64,000 bases of DNA from Acidobacteriaceae bacterium KBS 89 (lineage in GTDB: Bacteria; Acidobacteriota; Terriglobia; Terriglobales; Acidobacteriaceae): positions 372,001-436,000 of the forward strand of contig KB906758.1 in NCBI GenBank assembly GCA_000381605.1, read 5' to 3'. The first letter of the stretch is position 1, and every line of letters begins with the position of its first letter. The notes under the pieces were generated by a model. That model ran no database searches. It saw only the letters and a list, made by a program, of their open reading frames with translations, and was not told where the DNA came from. The position numbers were made by a program, and so were the translations under genes. Shown here piece after piece: positions 18,009 through 26,651 of the stretch.

Positions 18009-18616
18009 CTCTTATGGAAGAGGCGGATGCCGGCTATGCCGGAGGCCCCTGCTGCGAGGCAGGAGGAGGCGTTGTCCAGAGTGACGCCGCCTAGCGCGTA
18101 CACCGGAGCGGGAAATGCTTCGCGGCAGGCGGCGGCGAGCTTATCCAGGCCTTGGCCAGGGATGACGACCTGATCGCCGGTTACTTTTTCAAAGACAGGA
18201 GCGAAAAGAATCGCGGAGGCCTCGTTATCGCGGGCGCGCGCCACTTCATCAAGGGTATGGCAGGAGATCGTGATGACCGGTGCAGGGAGGTTGGCCGAGG
18301 TATAGAGGCCGCGAACCTGGTCGGGCGAGAGTTCGTCGGGGCGGGCAGTGAGGTGTACCCCATGGGCACCAGCAGCGATGGCGATATCCGCGCGAGAGTT
18401 GATCAAAATGTTCGTTGGGCTATTTGCTCCTGCGGTCGCCTCGATCATTTTGCGTGCAAGGGCCGCGATGTCGGCGGCAGGAAGGTCCTTTTCGCGCAAT
18501 TGGATGAGATCGATCCCGTCGGCTACCCAACCGGAGGCCTGGCGAAGCAGCGCGTTCTGCCGCTGAAGCTCATCCCCCGGAAACAAGGCGCGGCTGGTGA
18601 TAGCGTAGCGGAGCAT
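18005..18616 (-). CDS. thiE: Thiamine phosphate synthase
   Basis: 203-residue TIM barrel that joins HMP-pyrophosphate and thiazole phosphate to give thiamine phosphate. Recognisable segments are I-Q-L-R-E-K-D-L (pyrophosphate/Mg site), I-L-I-N-S-R-A-D-I-A, G-V-H-L-T, S-C-H-T-L-D-E, F-A-P-V-F-E-K and A-L-G-G-V-T. TenI-like paralogues share this fold, and the H-L-T instead of H-L-G-Q leaves some doubt about catalytic activity. No TPP riboswitch signature upstream. Overlaps the end of bamA by four bases on the opposite strand. Confidence 0.85.
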   Translation of the reverse strand: MLRYAITSRALFPGDELQRQNALLRQASGWVADGIDLIQLREKDLPAADIAALARKMIEATAGANSPTNILINSRADIAIAAGAHGVHLTARPDELSPDQVRGLYTSANLPAPVITISCHTLDEVARARDNEASAILFAPVFEKVTGDQVVIPGQGLDKLAAACREAFPAPVYALGGVTLDNASSCLAAGASGIAGIRLFHKS

Positions 18617-18804
18617 CGTGGTTCAAGTGTATGTCGGCAGGGGCAGAGGTAGAGGGCGTCAATGCTGGTGTGGTAGTTTCAAAACAGTGAGGCGAATGCG
18701 CACAAGATCAACAGTCCGAACCTCATCAACTTCCGTGTTTGGGCCGATAACGGGACTGGAGCCAGCCCTTTTTCCGGGGCGGCCGCCCGTGAGTATGTGC
18801 CACT

Positions 18805-20202
18805 ATGAGTAGCGTTTACGATCTGATTGTCATCGGATCCGGGCCGGCCGGACAGCGGGCTGCGATCTATGGGGCCAAACTCGGGAAGAAGGTTGCGCTG
18901 GTAGAGATGCGCGAGGTGGTGGGCGGCGCCTCGATCAACACCGGTACGATTCCTTCGAAGACGATGCGTGAGGCGGTACTGCACCTCTCGGGGTACAACT
19001 ACAAGTCCATCTACGGGATGAACTACCGGGTGAAGGAAAGGATCACGATGGCGGACCTGGCGTTCCGGGTCCAGCATGTGATCAAGACCGAGATCGACGT
19101 CACCGAGGCACAGCTCTCGCGCAACAACATCGAGATGCTGGTAGGCGTGGCGAGCTTGGAAGATGCGAACCATGTAAAGGTGACGAACTCGCGCGGGTCG
19201 AGCGTGTACGAGGCCAAGAACATCCTGATCGGCACGGGGACCAAGCCTGCTTCCTCGCCGAAGGTGCCGATTAACGGCCGCAGCATCATCAACAGCGACC
19301 TCGTGCTGGAACTGGTGAATCTGCCCAAGACGATGATTATCGTAGGCGGCGGCGTGATCGGCGTCGAGTATACGTGCATGTTCTCCGCGCTCGGCGTGCG
19401 AGTCACGCTGATCGAACGCAGGCCGCGGCTGCTTGAGTTCGCTGATCAGGAGATCGTCGAGGCGCTGAGCTACCACCTGCGTGACTCGCGCGTGACGATG
19501 AGGCTGAACGAAGAGGTGGAGTCGGTCGAAGAAATGCCGGACGGGACCGTCGTGGCCAATCTCGAGAGCAAGAAGAAGGTCCAGGGCGACGCACTGCTGT
19601 ACGCCGTCGGACGTCAGGGCAATGTGGATGAATTGAACCTTGCCGCAGTGGGAATCGAGTCGGACTCACGCGGGCGTATTCCGGTGGACAAGGACTTCCG
19701 CACGAAGATGCCGACGATCTTCGCCGTGGGCGACGTGATCGGTTTTCCATCGCTCGCGTCGGTGTCGATGGAGCAGGGACGGGTCGCGGCAGCGAGGGCG
19801 TTCGGGGACGACAAGATCCAGTCAAACCCCGGGCTTTATCCGTACGGAATCTATACGATCCCTGAGATCAGCTTCATCGGCAAGACCGAAGAGCAGCTGA
19901 CCGAAGAGGACGTGCCGTATGAGGTTGGCGTGGCGTATTATCGCGAGATCGCGCGCGGGCAGATTCGCGGCGACACAACGGGGCGGCTGAAGATTATCTT
20001 TCACCGGCTGACCCATGCAATCCTCGGGGTGCACATTATCGGCGAGGGAGCCAGCGAGTTGCTGCACATTGGCCAGGCCGTGATGGCGCTGGGCGGGACC
20101 CTGGATTACTTCGTGGACACGGTGTTTAACTACCCAACGCTCGCGGAATGTTATAAAGTTGCGGCTTTCAATGGATTGAACCGCGTGAGTAAGTTCGAGT
20201 AA
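18805..20202 (+). CDS. sthA: Si-specific (soluble) NAD(P)+ transhydrogenase
   Basis: 465-residue FAD enzyme that balances NADPH and NADH. It has the N-terminal FAD Rossmann motif G-S-G-P-A-G-Q-R-A-A, the second dinucleotide site V-G-G-G-V-I-G-V-E-Y, and the dimerisation domain with H-I-I-G-E-G-A-S-E-L. The region that holds the redox disulfide in lipoamide dehydrogenases reads G-G-A-S-I-N-T-G-T-I-P-S-K-T: both cysteines are missing, which is diagnostic for SthA and explains why it cannot be a disulfide reductase. A ROK-family kinase follows after 35 bases. Confidence 0.94.
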   Translation: MSSVYDLIVIGSGPAGQRAAIYGAKLGKKVALVEMREVVGGASINTGTIPSKTMREAVLHLSGYNYKSIYGMNYRVKERITMADLAFRVQHVIKTEIDVTEAQLSRNNIEMLVGVASLEDANHVKVTNSRGSSVYEAKNILIGTGTKPASSPKVPINGRSIINSDLVLELVNLPKTMIIVGGGVIGVEYTCMFSALGVRVTLIERRPRLLEFADQEIVEALSYHLRDSRVTMRLNEEVESVEEMPDGTVVANLESKKKVQGDALLYAVGRQGNVDELNLAAVGIESDSRGRIPVDKDFRTKMPTIFAVGDVIGFPSLASVSMEQGRVAAARAFGDDKIQSNPGLYPYGIYTIPEISFIGKTEEQLTEEDVPYEVGVAYYREIARGQIRGDTTGRLKIIFHRLTHAILGVHIIGEGASELLHIGQAVMALGGTLDYFVDTVFNYPTLAECYKVAAFNGLNRVSKFE

Positions 20203-20237
20203 AGACGCGAAGACGCGGGACGGAGCGGGCAGGGATC

Positions 20238-21134
20238 ATGGCAAAGACAATTGGGGTCACTTTATCGGAACGGATCTCCGCTGGACTGGTGGTGGACCAC
20301 AAGCTTTCGGGGCCGGTACGGTATTTTCCCGACAATCATGAAGACGAAGACGCGCTGGTGGAGCTGCACACCGACGCGCTGGCCGAGGCCATCTGCAAGC
20401 AGGTAGTGCAGGCAGCCGATGGAGCCAAGGACCTGACGGCCGTTGGCGTCGCGTTGCCGGGACTGGTGAAGAACGGTGTGGTGGAGGAGTCTCCGAACCT
20501 GCCCCAGTTGAAGGGCGCGCGGATCGAGGAGTTACTGGCTGCGCAGCTGCGGATACAAGGCATCGACGCGCCGGTGACGGCGGTGAACGATGCCGATGGG
20601 ATGGCTGCGGGACTGGCGTCGGCGCATGGGAAGCTCGACAGCATGATCCGGGTCTGGACACTCGGCGTGGGAATTGGATATGGGCGTTATCCGTTCGCTC
20701 CGGGCGTGTGGGAGGGCGGCCACACCGTCGTCACGCTGGACGAGAAGGAGCGATTCTGCGGATGCGGCGGCCGCGGACACATGGAAGGGATCATGGGACA
20801 TCGCGCAATGCGGCTGCGTTTTCTCGACATGGAGCCGGAGGAAGTCTTCGAGGCGGCTAAAGCCGGCGACGCACGCTGCCTGGAGTTCAAGCGGCTGTGG
20901 CATAAAGCGCTGGCGGCAGCCACCGCGACAACCATCCACATGGCCGGGCCGGGCAAGATCTTTCTTTCGGGGTTCAATGTTCGGTTTCTGGAGCTGCCGC
21001 TCCTGAAGGACTACTTGCAGCAGATGGTGAAGATGAGTCCTCTGCAGAGTTATTCGCTGGAGATCGTGGAAGACAGCGCTGAGGTGAGGGTGATCGGGGC
21101 TGCGGTCTCGGCGGAGCAGGCAGCGGCGCGGTAG
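20238..21134 (+). CDS. ROK family sugar kinase/regulator
   Basis: 298 residues. The ATP-binding DxGxT-type loop is degenerate (I-G-V-T-L-S-E), but V-G-V-A-L-P-G-L-V, N-D-A-D-G-M-A-A-G and the zinc motif F-C-G-C-G-G-R-G-H-M-E (C-x-C-G-G type) are typical of ROK proteins. There is no N-terminal helix-turn-helix, so it is a kinase-type rather than a repressor-type member. The E-G-G-H segment is the family E-x-G-H sugar-binding site. It probably forms an operon with sthA. The specific sugar is unknown. Confidence 0.85.
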   Translation: MAKTIGVTLSERISAGLVVDHKLSGPVRYFPDNHEDEDALVELHTDALAEAICKQVVQAADGAKDLTAVGVALPGLVKNGVVEESPNLPQLKGARIEELLAAQLRIQGIDAPVTAVNDADGMAAGLASAHGKLDSMIRVWTLGVGIGYGRYPFAPGVWEGGHTVVTLDEKERFCGCGGRGHMEGIMGHRAMRLRFLDMEPEEVFEAAKAGDARCLEFKRLWHKALAAATATTIHMAGPGKIFLSGFNVRFLELPLLKDYLQQMVKMSPLQSYSLEIVEDSAEVRVIGAAVSAEQAAAR

Positions 21135-21178
21135 AGATGGATGAAACTCTGACGAGGGTTTCTTCGATGAATCGCCGT

Positions 21179-21194
21179 TTCTCTCTCTCTCTTT
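21179..21194 (+). repeat. CT dinucleotide tract in the signal-peptide codons
   Basis: TT(CT)6TT tract between the ATG at 21167 and the main reading frame. Present unit number leaves the start out of frame; one more CT unit restores a full signal peptide. Such tracts are known slippage sites in phase-variable genes. Confidence 0.6.
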
Positions 21195-21770
21195 GTGGCA
21201 GTCCTCGCATTGCTGTTGGTTCGTGGTGCTCTCTGTCAGGAGACAGATGTCGATCCTAATAGGGTCTTTACTACGGATCTTCGTTGGGAGAGAGTCACTG
21301 GTGCGCCGCATAGTGAGAAGCTCCAGTATTCCTACGGAACGCTGGTCATTCTTTACCTCGACGGTGTTTATGCGGAAATCAAAGCATCCTTCATCAAGAC
21401 CAACAACAAATTACCCTTTCGCTTAAACTTGAATGAGGGGTATATCGTACGTCTTGGGACATGGTCCCGAACGGATGACGCAATTCTGATCCGTACCCAA
21501 AGCCGTGAGGTTATGCGCGAAGGGATTATCCAAAAGACACCAATCGGTCAGGTCAGTTCATCCGTGCCAGAAGCGGTGCTTCCTGGCCCATTGACGGCGA
21601 ATACATGCCGGCTCGAACATCCTTCAACAACCCATATCGCGGACGCGATTGTCTGTACCGGACTGACCGTCTTCCATCCGCACCATGCCATCAATCTGAG
21701 CGACTTCCCTTCTATCGTTCGTCGAATTGTTGAAAAGCAGAAAAGCGGAACCAAACCTTCGACCAGATAG
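21195..21770 (+). CDS. Secreted hypothetical protein with out-of-frame start (CT repeat)
   Basis: The body encodes a secreted protein of no family I recognise, with patches such as R-V-F-T-T-D-L-R-W-E-R-V and V-L-P-G-P-L-T-A-N-T-C. Read from the GTG at 21195 it begins MAVLALLLVRGALCQETD, a signal peptide lacking its basic N-region and any ribosome-binding site. An ATG at 21167 has GAGGG eight bases upstream and encodes M-N-R-R-F-S-L-S-L, a normal signal-peptide start, but is out of frame. Adding one CT unit to the (CT)n tract at 21180-21192 would join them. So the gene is either phase-variable, frameshifted or mis-sequenced. Confidence 0.65.
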   Translation: MAVLALLLVRGALCQETDVDPNRVFTTDLRWERVTGAPHSEKLQYSYGTLVILYLDGVYAEIKASFIKTNNKLPFRLNLNEGYIVRLGTWSRTDDAILIRTQSREVMREGIIQKTPIGQVSSSVPEAVLPGPLTANTCRLEHPSTTHIADAIVCTGLTVFHPHHAINLSDFPSIVRRIVEKQKSGTKPSTR

Positions 21771-21777
21771 TCATTGA

Positions 21778-22590
21778 TTACTTCTGGCAAGTGGAGCAGT
21801 AGTGAGTGCTGCGGCCGCCGATCACGATTCGTTTGATCGGTGTGGCGCACACACGGCATGGCTGGCCGGTGCGCGAGTACACATGGTGGTGCAGCTGAAA
21901 GAAACCGGCCACCCCATCTGCGTCGACGTAGTCAGAGACCGAAGATCCGCCTAGCTGAATCGCTTCGGTAAGCACTTTGATTAACGCCTCGCGAAGGCGT
22001 GTGAGGTCCGCGCGCGTCAGGCGCCCCGCGTGGCGGCTGGGCCGGATGCCCGCATGAAAGAGCGCCTCATCCGCATAGATGTTGCCGACCCCGTGGAGCA
22101 ACGACTGGTTCAGAAGTGCGGCCTTGATAGGGGTCTTCCGGTTGCGAAACAGGCCGATGAACTCCTCAAGCGCAACGGTGAGAGGTTCTGCGCCGGGGCC
22201 TTCGTACCTCGTGTCGGGTGCCACGACCGAGAGTCGACCAAAACGGCGGGCATCGACAAATCGCAACTCCTGGCCGCCACTCAGGGCGAGAATCGCGTGA
22301 GTATGCGGGGGCACCGGCGTATCCGGCGCCGAGACCAGAAGGCGGCCCGTCATGCCCAGATGAACGAGAAACTGAGCCGGTTTTTTCCTGCGACTCAGAT
22401 CGACGACGATGGTTTTGCCGACACGATGAACACGTTCGATCCTGCTGCCCGTGAGGGCCTCGATGATCTCGTCGGGCGGTGACTTGAAGGTCTGCGGCTT
22501 ATTGCTCGTCCAAACGGAGCGAATGGTCTGGCCATGAATGCGGGCCTGAACGCCGTTGGCGATCGTTTCGACTTCTGGGAGCTCGGGCAT
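21778..22590 (-). CDS. mutM: Formamidopyrimidine-DNA glycosylase
   Basis: 270-residue base-excision repair enzyme that removes 8-oxoguanine and formamidopyrimidines and cleaves the abasic strand. The N-terminus P-E-L-P-E-V-E-T carries the catalytic Pro-Glu. Also visible are H-L-G-M-T-G-R-L, the helix-two-turn-helix segment L-L-H-G-V-G-N-I-Y-A-D-E-A-L, G-G-S-S-V-S-D-Y-V, and the C-terminal zinc finger C-x2-C-x16-C-x2-C (CRVC...CSTC). Full length. Confidence 0.97.
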   Translation of the reverse strand: MPELPEVETIANGVQARIHGQTIRSVWTSNKPQTFKSPPDEIIEALTGSRIERVHRVGKTIVVDLSRRKKPAQFLVHLGMTGRLLVSAPDTPVPPHTHAILALSGGQELRFVDARRFGRLSVVAPDTRYEGPGAEPLTVALEEFIGLFRNRKTPIKAALLNQSLLHGVGNIYADEALFHAGIRPSRHAGRLTRADLTRLREALIKVLTEAIQLGGSSVSDYVDADGVAGFFQLHHHVYSRTGQPCRVCATPIKRIVIGGRSTHYCSTCQK

Positions 22591-22618
22591 GACCTATTTC
22601 AAGTATAGGCGGTCGATG

Positions 22619-24673
22619 TCAGCGGTGCGTTAGCTGAACGATCGGCAAAAGGCTGGAGTAGTCGTCGGTCCACGGCCGCAGGCGCGGTGTTGTGGGGGTG
22701 GCCGTTGCAACGGACGCTATCTGAGGATGACTGAAAAAAGTGGAGCTATTTGTCAGCAGCACCCAGGTGGAGCGGTAGGAGCCCGTCGCCTCATCGCCCG
22801 CGCTTTCAACGACCTTGGATTGCATGTTCGCGGCGACGGCAAGCTGCCCGATCTCAGGAGCGAGGTTGAGGTACTGATTCGACACATGGAACGCAACAAT
22901 ACCGTCCGGCGCAAGATGCTTCTTGTAAAGCGCAATCGCCTCGGTCGTCAGCAGGTGCAGAGGAATGGCGTCACCCGAGAAGGCGTCGACGGCAATCACA
23001 TCGAAGTTCTGTGGAGCTTCGCGCGAAAGTGAGGTGCGGGCATCGCCATCGCTGAAGCTGAGCTGTGCGGGAGAACCGCGTAGGTAGGTGAAGAGGTTCT
23101 GCGCGATGGGTCGCACGAGCGGGTTGATCTCGTAGAAGCGGATGCGGTCGACGGCATGTCCGTAAGCAGCCAGCGTTCCTGTGCCGAGTCCAATTACGCC
23201 GATGCTGCGCGGCCGGGAGACATCTCCTCCCGGCACATTGCAGCAGAATCGCAACGCCAGGCCAATACCCGAGTCGACGGCATAGTAGGTCGTCGGGATG
23301 TGGTCCAGGCCCGTCGCGAATATCTGGGTGCCGTGCTGGATGGTGCCATTCAGCAACATGCGCTCAGGGTCGGCTTGCGCAGTCGTGGTCTGCTTCACGC
23401 GTAGGGTGCCGTAGAAGTTGCGGACCTCGAGAATGGCGTCGCGCGCGTACGCAGTGTGAAGCATGAAGGTAAAGAAGAGCAGCAGTGCACTGGCTGTCGA
23501 CCATAGCAGGCGCTGCGGCCACCCATCGCTCCACGTAACTGCAACGGCGAGCAAGGCGGTGACGAAGAACGAGATGGCGAGGTCATAGTTTGCGGAGAAG
23601 ATCAAAGGGCTGGCGATGCCGATGAAGAACGTCCCGGCCGCGCCGCCACCGGCGATCAGAAGGTAAAAGATAGTCGTCTCAGCACCACGCTGCGGTCGCA
23701 GAGCATAGGCCTCGGCGTGGCAGAAGAGTCCGGCGAGGAAGCATTCGACGAGGAAGAACAGAATGGCGACGCCGATGGGCAGGCTGACGTCAGTCTTCGA
23801 GATCGCATAGCCAAGGCTCGCCAGCATCACCACCAAAAGTCGCACCACGATGCCGCGACGATACAGTGCAGGGAACTCAAACGCGAGAATGAAGGTGAGC
23901 AGATAGACCGCGAGCGGAAGCATCCAGAGTAACGGAATGGCCGCTATATTAACGGTGAGATGCGCGGTAACAGCGCTCAACTGCATCGCCGCAGCCATGG
24001 GAAGAAGGAACCAGAGCCATTTGGCGAATGCCCGTGTGGGAGCCGCTGCTGGTTCTTCCGGGGATGGAAAGCTGTTAGTAGCTGGTTTGGTCTGGCGTGC
24101 AAGGACGGTGCAGAGAACTGCATAAACGACAAAGCCGACCGACCAGAGGGCGCGTTGGACCTCGAGCGTGAGATTCGGTTCGACGACGATGGGGTACGCG
24201 ATCAAGGCGAGGAGCGACCCCGCGTTGGAGAGGGCGAAGAGCCGGTAGGGAACACTGCCGCCCTGCGTTCGCAGAAACCACAGCTGCAGCAGAGGGCTGG
24301 TAGCACCGAGAAGAAGGAAAGGAAGTCCGATCGTCAGAGTCAGTGTGACGAAGATTGTGCTGACCGGATGGGTGGAGTCGCGACTGAGGGCTGCTGGCAT
24401 CGATCTGTGCACGATCAAAAGCACGACGGCAACCGCGAGGGACGCAAGGTAGAGAGGCTGCCTCCATCGAGGCGCATCGTCGCGCGTCAGCCAGTGGGCG
24501 TAGAGATAGCCGAGCAGCAGCATCACCTGGAAGAAGACCAGGCACGTGAGCCAAACCGCCGAGGAGCCTCCAAGCGTCGGCAGCAACTGTTTTGCAGCCA
24601 TCGGCTCGACCAGAAAAAGGAGAAACGCGCCGAGGAAGACGGTGATGCCGTAGAGCAGGCGGGATGCGGACAT
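22619..24673 (-). CDS. Fused MFS-like membrane / spermidine synthase-like protein
   Basis: 684 residues in two parts. Residues 1 to ~415 are strongly hydrophobic with about 10-12 membrane spans (for example F-L-G-A-F-L-L-F-L-V-E-P-M-A-A-K). The C-terminal ~220 residues are a spermidine-synthase-type Rossmann domain: I-G-V-I-G-L-G-T-G-T-L, then Y-E-I-N-P, D-G-D-A-R, and D-V-I-A-V-D-A-F-S-G-D-A-I-P. This fusion is widespread and commonly called fused MFS/spermidine synthase; its substrate is not known. It follows mutM on the same strand (28-base gap) and is divergent from purA. Confidence 0.85.
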   Translation of the reverse strand: MSASRLLYGITVFLGAFLLFLVEPMAAKQLLPTLGGSSAVWLTCLVFFQVMLLLGYLYAHWLTRDDAPRWRQPLYLASLAVAVVLLIVHRSMPAALSRDSTHPVSTIFVTLTLTIGLPFLLLGATSPLLQLWFLRTQGGSVPYRLFALSNAGSLLALIAYPIVVEPNLTLEVQRALWSVGFVVYAVLCTVLARQTKPATNSFPSPEEPAAAPTRAFAKWLWFLLPMAAAMQLSAVTAHLTVNIAAIPLLWMLPLAVYLLTFILAFEFPALYRRGIVVRLLVVMLASLGYAISKTDVSLPIGVAILFFLVECFLAGLFCHAEAYALRPQRGAETTIFYLLIAGGGAAGTFFIGIASPLIFSANYDLAISFFVTALLAVAVTWSDGWPQRLLWSTASALLLFFTFMLHTAYARDAILEVRNFYGTLRVKQTTTAQADPERMLLNGTIQHGTQIFATGLDHIPTTYYAVDSGIGLALRFCCNVPGGDVSRPRSIGVIGLGTGTLAAYGHAVDRIRFYEINPLVRPIAQNLFTYLRGSPAQLSFSDGDARTSLSREAPQNFDVIAVDAFSGDAIPLHLLTTEAIALYKKHLAPDGIVAFHVSNQYLNLAPEIGQLAVAANMQSKVVESAGDEATGSYRSTWVLLTNSSTFFSHPQIASVATATPTTPRLRPWTDDYSSLLPIVQLTHR

Positions 24674-24926
24674 GGTTTTGCGTTACTCGATTCGGAGGTG
24701 CGGGCTGCAGGAGGAGGATAACGAGAGACCCATCGCTCGCGCTATCAAAATGGTTCGCGACATCTGAATTTCGCAGTTTGATGCGATGCACGATTCGATG
24801 TTCGATGCGTTCGTCGCGAACCAGGCCGCCAAACCGTCGGAACGCGATATGATGGATATTGGCGTGCTTTCGCGTGGTGCGGCGCGCGCTTCCGGCCAAT
24901 AACATTCCTTGGAGAACACATCCGTC

Positions 24927-26237
24927 GTGAATCAACGCAAATCAGCGGTTATTTTGGGTGCCCAATGGGGCGATGAGGGCAAAGGCAAGATCGTGGACGT
25001 GCTGTCGGAGAAGTTCTCCGTGGTGGCGCGCTACGCAGGCGGCCACAATGCCGGTCACACAGTCATCATCAAGGGCAAAAAGTTTGTTTTGCAGTTGATT
25101 CCGTGCGGTGTCTTACGGCCCGAGTGCAAGGGTGTGATCGGCAACGGCGTAGTGCTCGATCCGATGGCCTTCCTGAACGAGGTGAAGAAGCTGAAGGACG
25201 CTGGTCTGCCTGTCGACGGGCAGCTGTTCGTCTCCAATCGCGCGCAGGTGATCCTTCCCTACCACCGGATGATCGAGCTTGCAGCCGAAAATGCACCTGG
25301 CCGGACGAAGATCGGCACGACCAGCCGCGGTATCGGCCCCGCGTATGAAGACAAGATGCATCGCAGCGGCCTGCGGGTGGTTGATCTGCTGAACTCGGCG
25401 CTGCTGCGGACGCACATCGAGAACGCGTGCCACGAGAAGAACACCATCGCGCACGCGCTCTTCGGCACCGAGCCGCTCGACCCCAAGACCATGTACGAGG
25501 AGTACTCGCGCGCGGCCGAGCAGATCGCTCCGTTTGTCACGGATACGGCAGTCATGCTGAACCACGCGCTCGACAACGGTGAAAAGGTGATGTTCGAAGG
25601 AGCACAGGGTGCGTTGCTCGATATCGACCACGGAACCTACCCGTTTGTGACCTCGTCCTCTTCCACAGCGGGTGGCGCAGTTACTGGCACCGGCGTGGGA
25701 CCGACGCGGATCGGAACTGTGATTGGCGTCACGAAGGCCTACGTAACGCGGGTTGGTGAAGGGCCGTTCCCGACCGAAATCCACGATTCGACCAGCGACC
25801 TGCTGCGCGCGCGCGGGCAAGAGTATGGCGCGGTGACCGGACGGCCCCGCCGCTGCGGCTGGCTGGACCTGCCGTTGCTGCGTTACAGCAACATGATCAA
25901 CGGAACCGAGTGGCTGGTGGTCACCAAGATGGATGTCATGGACGAGTGCGCCGAGATTCCCGTCTGCACCGGCTACAAGATCAACGGCAAGCTGACCGAC
26001 GTCATCCCTGCCGATATGCCGGGTTACAACGCAATCGAGCCGGTGTACACCAAACTGAAGGGTTGGAACAGCTCGACCGAGGGGATTACCGAGTTCGACA
26101 AGCTGCCCCAACTGGCGCAGGACTATCTCAAGTTTGTGGAGAAGGAATCGGGGGCCAGGATCGGAATGGTTTCGACCGGACCCGATCGGGACCAGACGAT
26201 GGTGTTGCCGGCATTTGACGAAGCGTTGAAGGCGTAG
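24927..26237 (+). CDS. purA: Adenylosuccinate synthetase
   Basis: GTP-dependent enzyme that converts IMP and aspartate to adenylosuccinate in AMP synthesis. Nearly all family signatures are present: Q-W-G-D-E-G-K-G-K-I-V-D near the start (P-loop and catalytic Asp), G-G-H-N-A-G-H-T, T-T-S-R-G-I-G-P-A-Y, G-T-Y-P-F-V-T-S-S, G-P-F-P-T-E, R-R-C-G-W-L-D and the end R-I-G-M-V-S-T-G-P-D-R. The GTG at 24927 has GGAG 12 bases upstream and starts right before the conserved core (436 residues). A TTG at 24909 has no ribosome-binding site. An ABM-family gene follows 16 bases downstream. Confidence 0.95.
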   Translation: MNQRKSAVILGAQWGDEGKGKIVDVLSEKFSVVARYAGGHNAGHTVIIKGKKFVLQLIPCGVLRPECKGVIGNGVVLDPMAFLNEVKKLKDAGLPVDGQLFVSNRAQVILPYHRMIELAAENAPGRTKIGTTSRGIGPAYEDKMHRSGLRVVDLLNSALLRTHIENACHEKNTIAHALFGTEPLDPKTMYEEYSRAAEQIAPFVTDTAVMLNHALDNGEKVMFEGAQGALLDIDHGTYPFVTSSSSTAGGAVTGTGVGPTRIGTVIGVTKAYVTRVGEGPFPTEIHDSTSDLLRARGQEYGAVTGRPRRCGWLDLPLLRYSNMINGTEWLVVTKMDVMDECAEIPVCTGYKINGKLTDVIPADMPGYNAIEPVYTKLKGWNSSTEGITEFDKLPQLAQDYLKFVEKESGARIGMVSTGPDRDQTMVLPAFDEALKA

Positions 26238-26253
26238 GAGAAAAGGGCCGATT

Positions 26254-26541
26254 ATGTTGAGTTTTACCGTAAAGATGACGTTTGACCCGGCGGACCGTGA
26301 CGCCGTCCAGGAGATCCTGTGCCAGCTGACCCCGGCGTCGCGAAACGAGCCGGGCTGCGTGAGCTATATCCCCCATTTTGTTGAAGGGGAGGGCTGCACA
26401 GTGCTGATTTACGAGCAGTATGTCGATGAGGCGGCGCTGGAGCATCACCGCGGATCGCCGCATTTTCATCAATATGCCATCGGGGGCCTGTATCAAAAGA
26501 TGAAGCAACGGCAGTTGGAGAACCTGTCGGCCATCTGCTGA
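26254..26541 (+). CDS. ABM-family monooxygenase (YgiN/quinol monooxygenase-like)
   Basis: A 95-residue dimeric ferredoxin-like domain of the antibiotic biosynthesis monooxygenase family. Pattern: V-K-M-T-F-D-P-A-D-R, then T-P-A-S-R-N-E-P-G-C-V-S-Y, then V-L-I-Y-E-Q-Y-V-D-E-A-A-L-E-H-H, ending S-P-H-F. Members oxidise quinols or degrade haem, or act as binding proteins; the particular activity cannot be read. Co-transcription with purA is likely from the 16-base gap. Confidence 0.85.
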   Translation: MLSFTVKMTFDPADRDAVQEILCQLTPASRNEPGCVSYIPHFVEGEGCTVLIYEQYVDEAALEHHRGSPHFHQYAIGGLYQKMKQRQLENLSAIC

Positions 26542-26611
26542 CGGTTTTGCTGGACTTTTCAGTCAGTTCCTGCGTCTTATGGTACCAAGGGAGCATACGA
26601 CTAAAGTTGTT

Positions 26612-26641
26612 TTGACGGTGTGCACTAGATCGGTCTAGTAT
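26612..26641 (+). promoter_or_regulatory. Putative promoter with overlapping palindromic operator
   Basis: TTGACG (26612-26617) and TAGTAT (26636-26641) are separated by 18 bases. A perfect inverted repeat ACTAGA-TCGG-TCTAGT (26624-26639) overlaps the spacer and the -10 element, as a repressor operator would. The ATG at 26652 lies ~10 bases past the -10, so the transcript would be leaderless or nearly so. No regulator gene is adjacent. Confidence 0.5.
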
Positions 26642-26651
26642 CCGGTACGCA

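Noticed and set aside
18617..18804. TPP riboswitch before thiE
   Set aside because: The thi-box consensus was not found between thiE and sthA on either strand.
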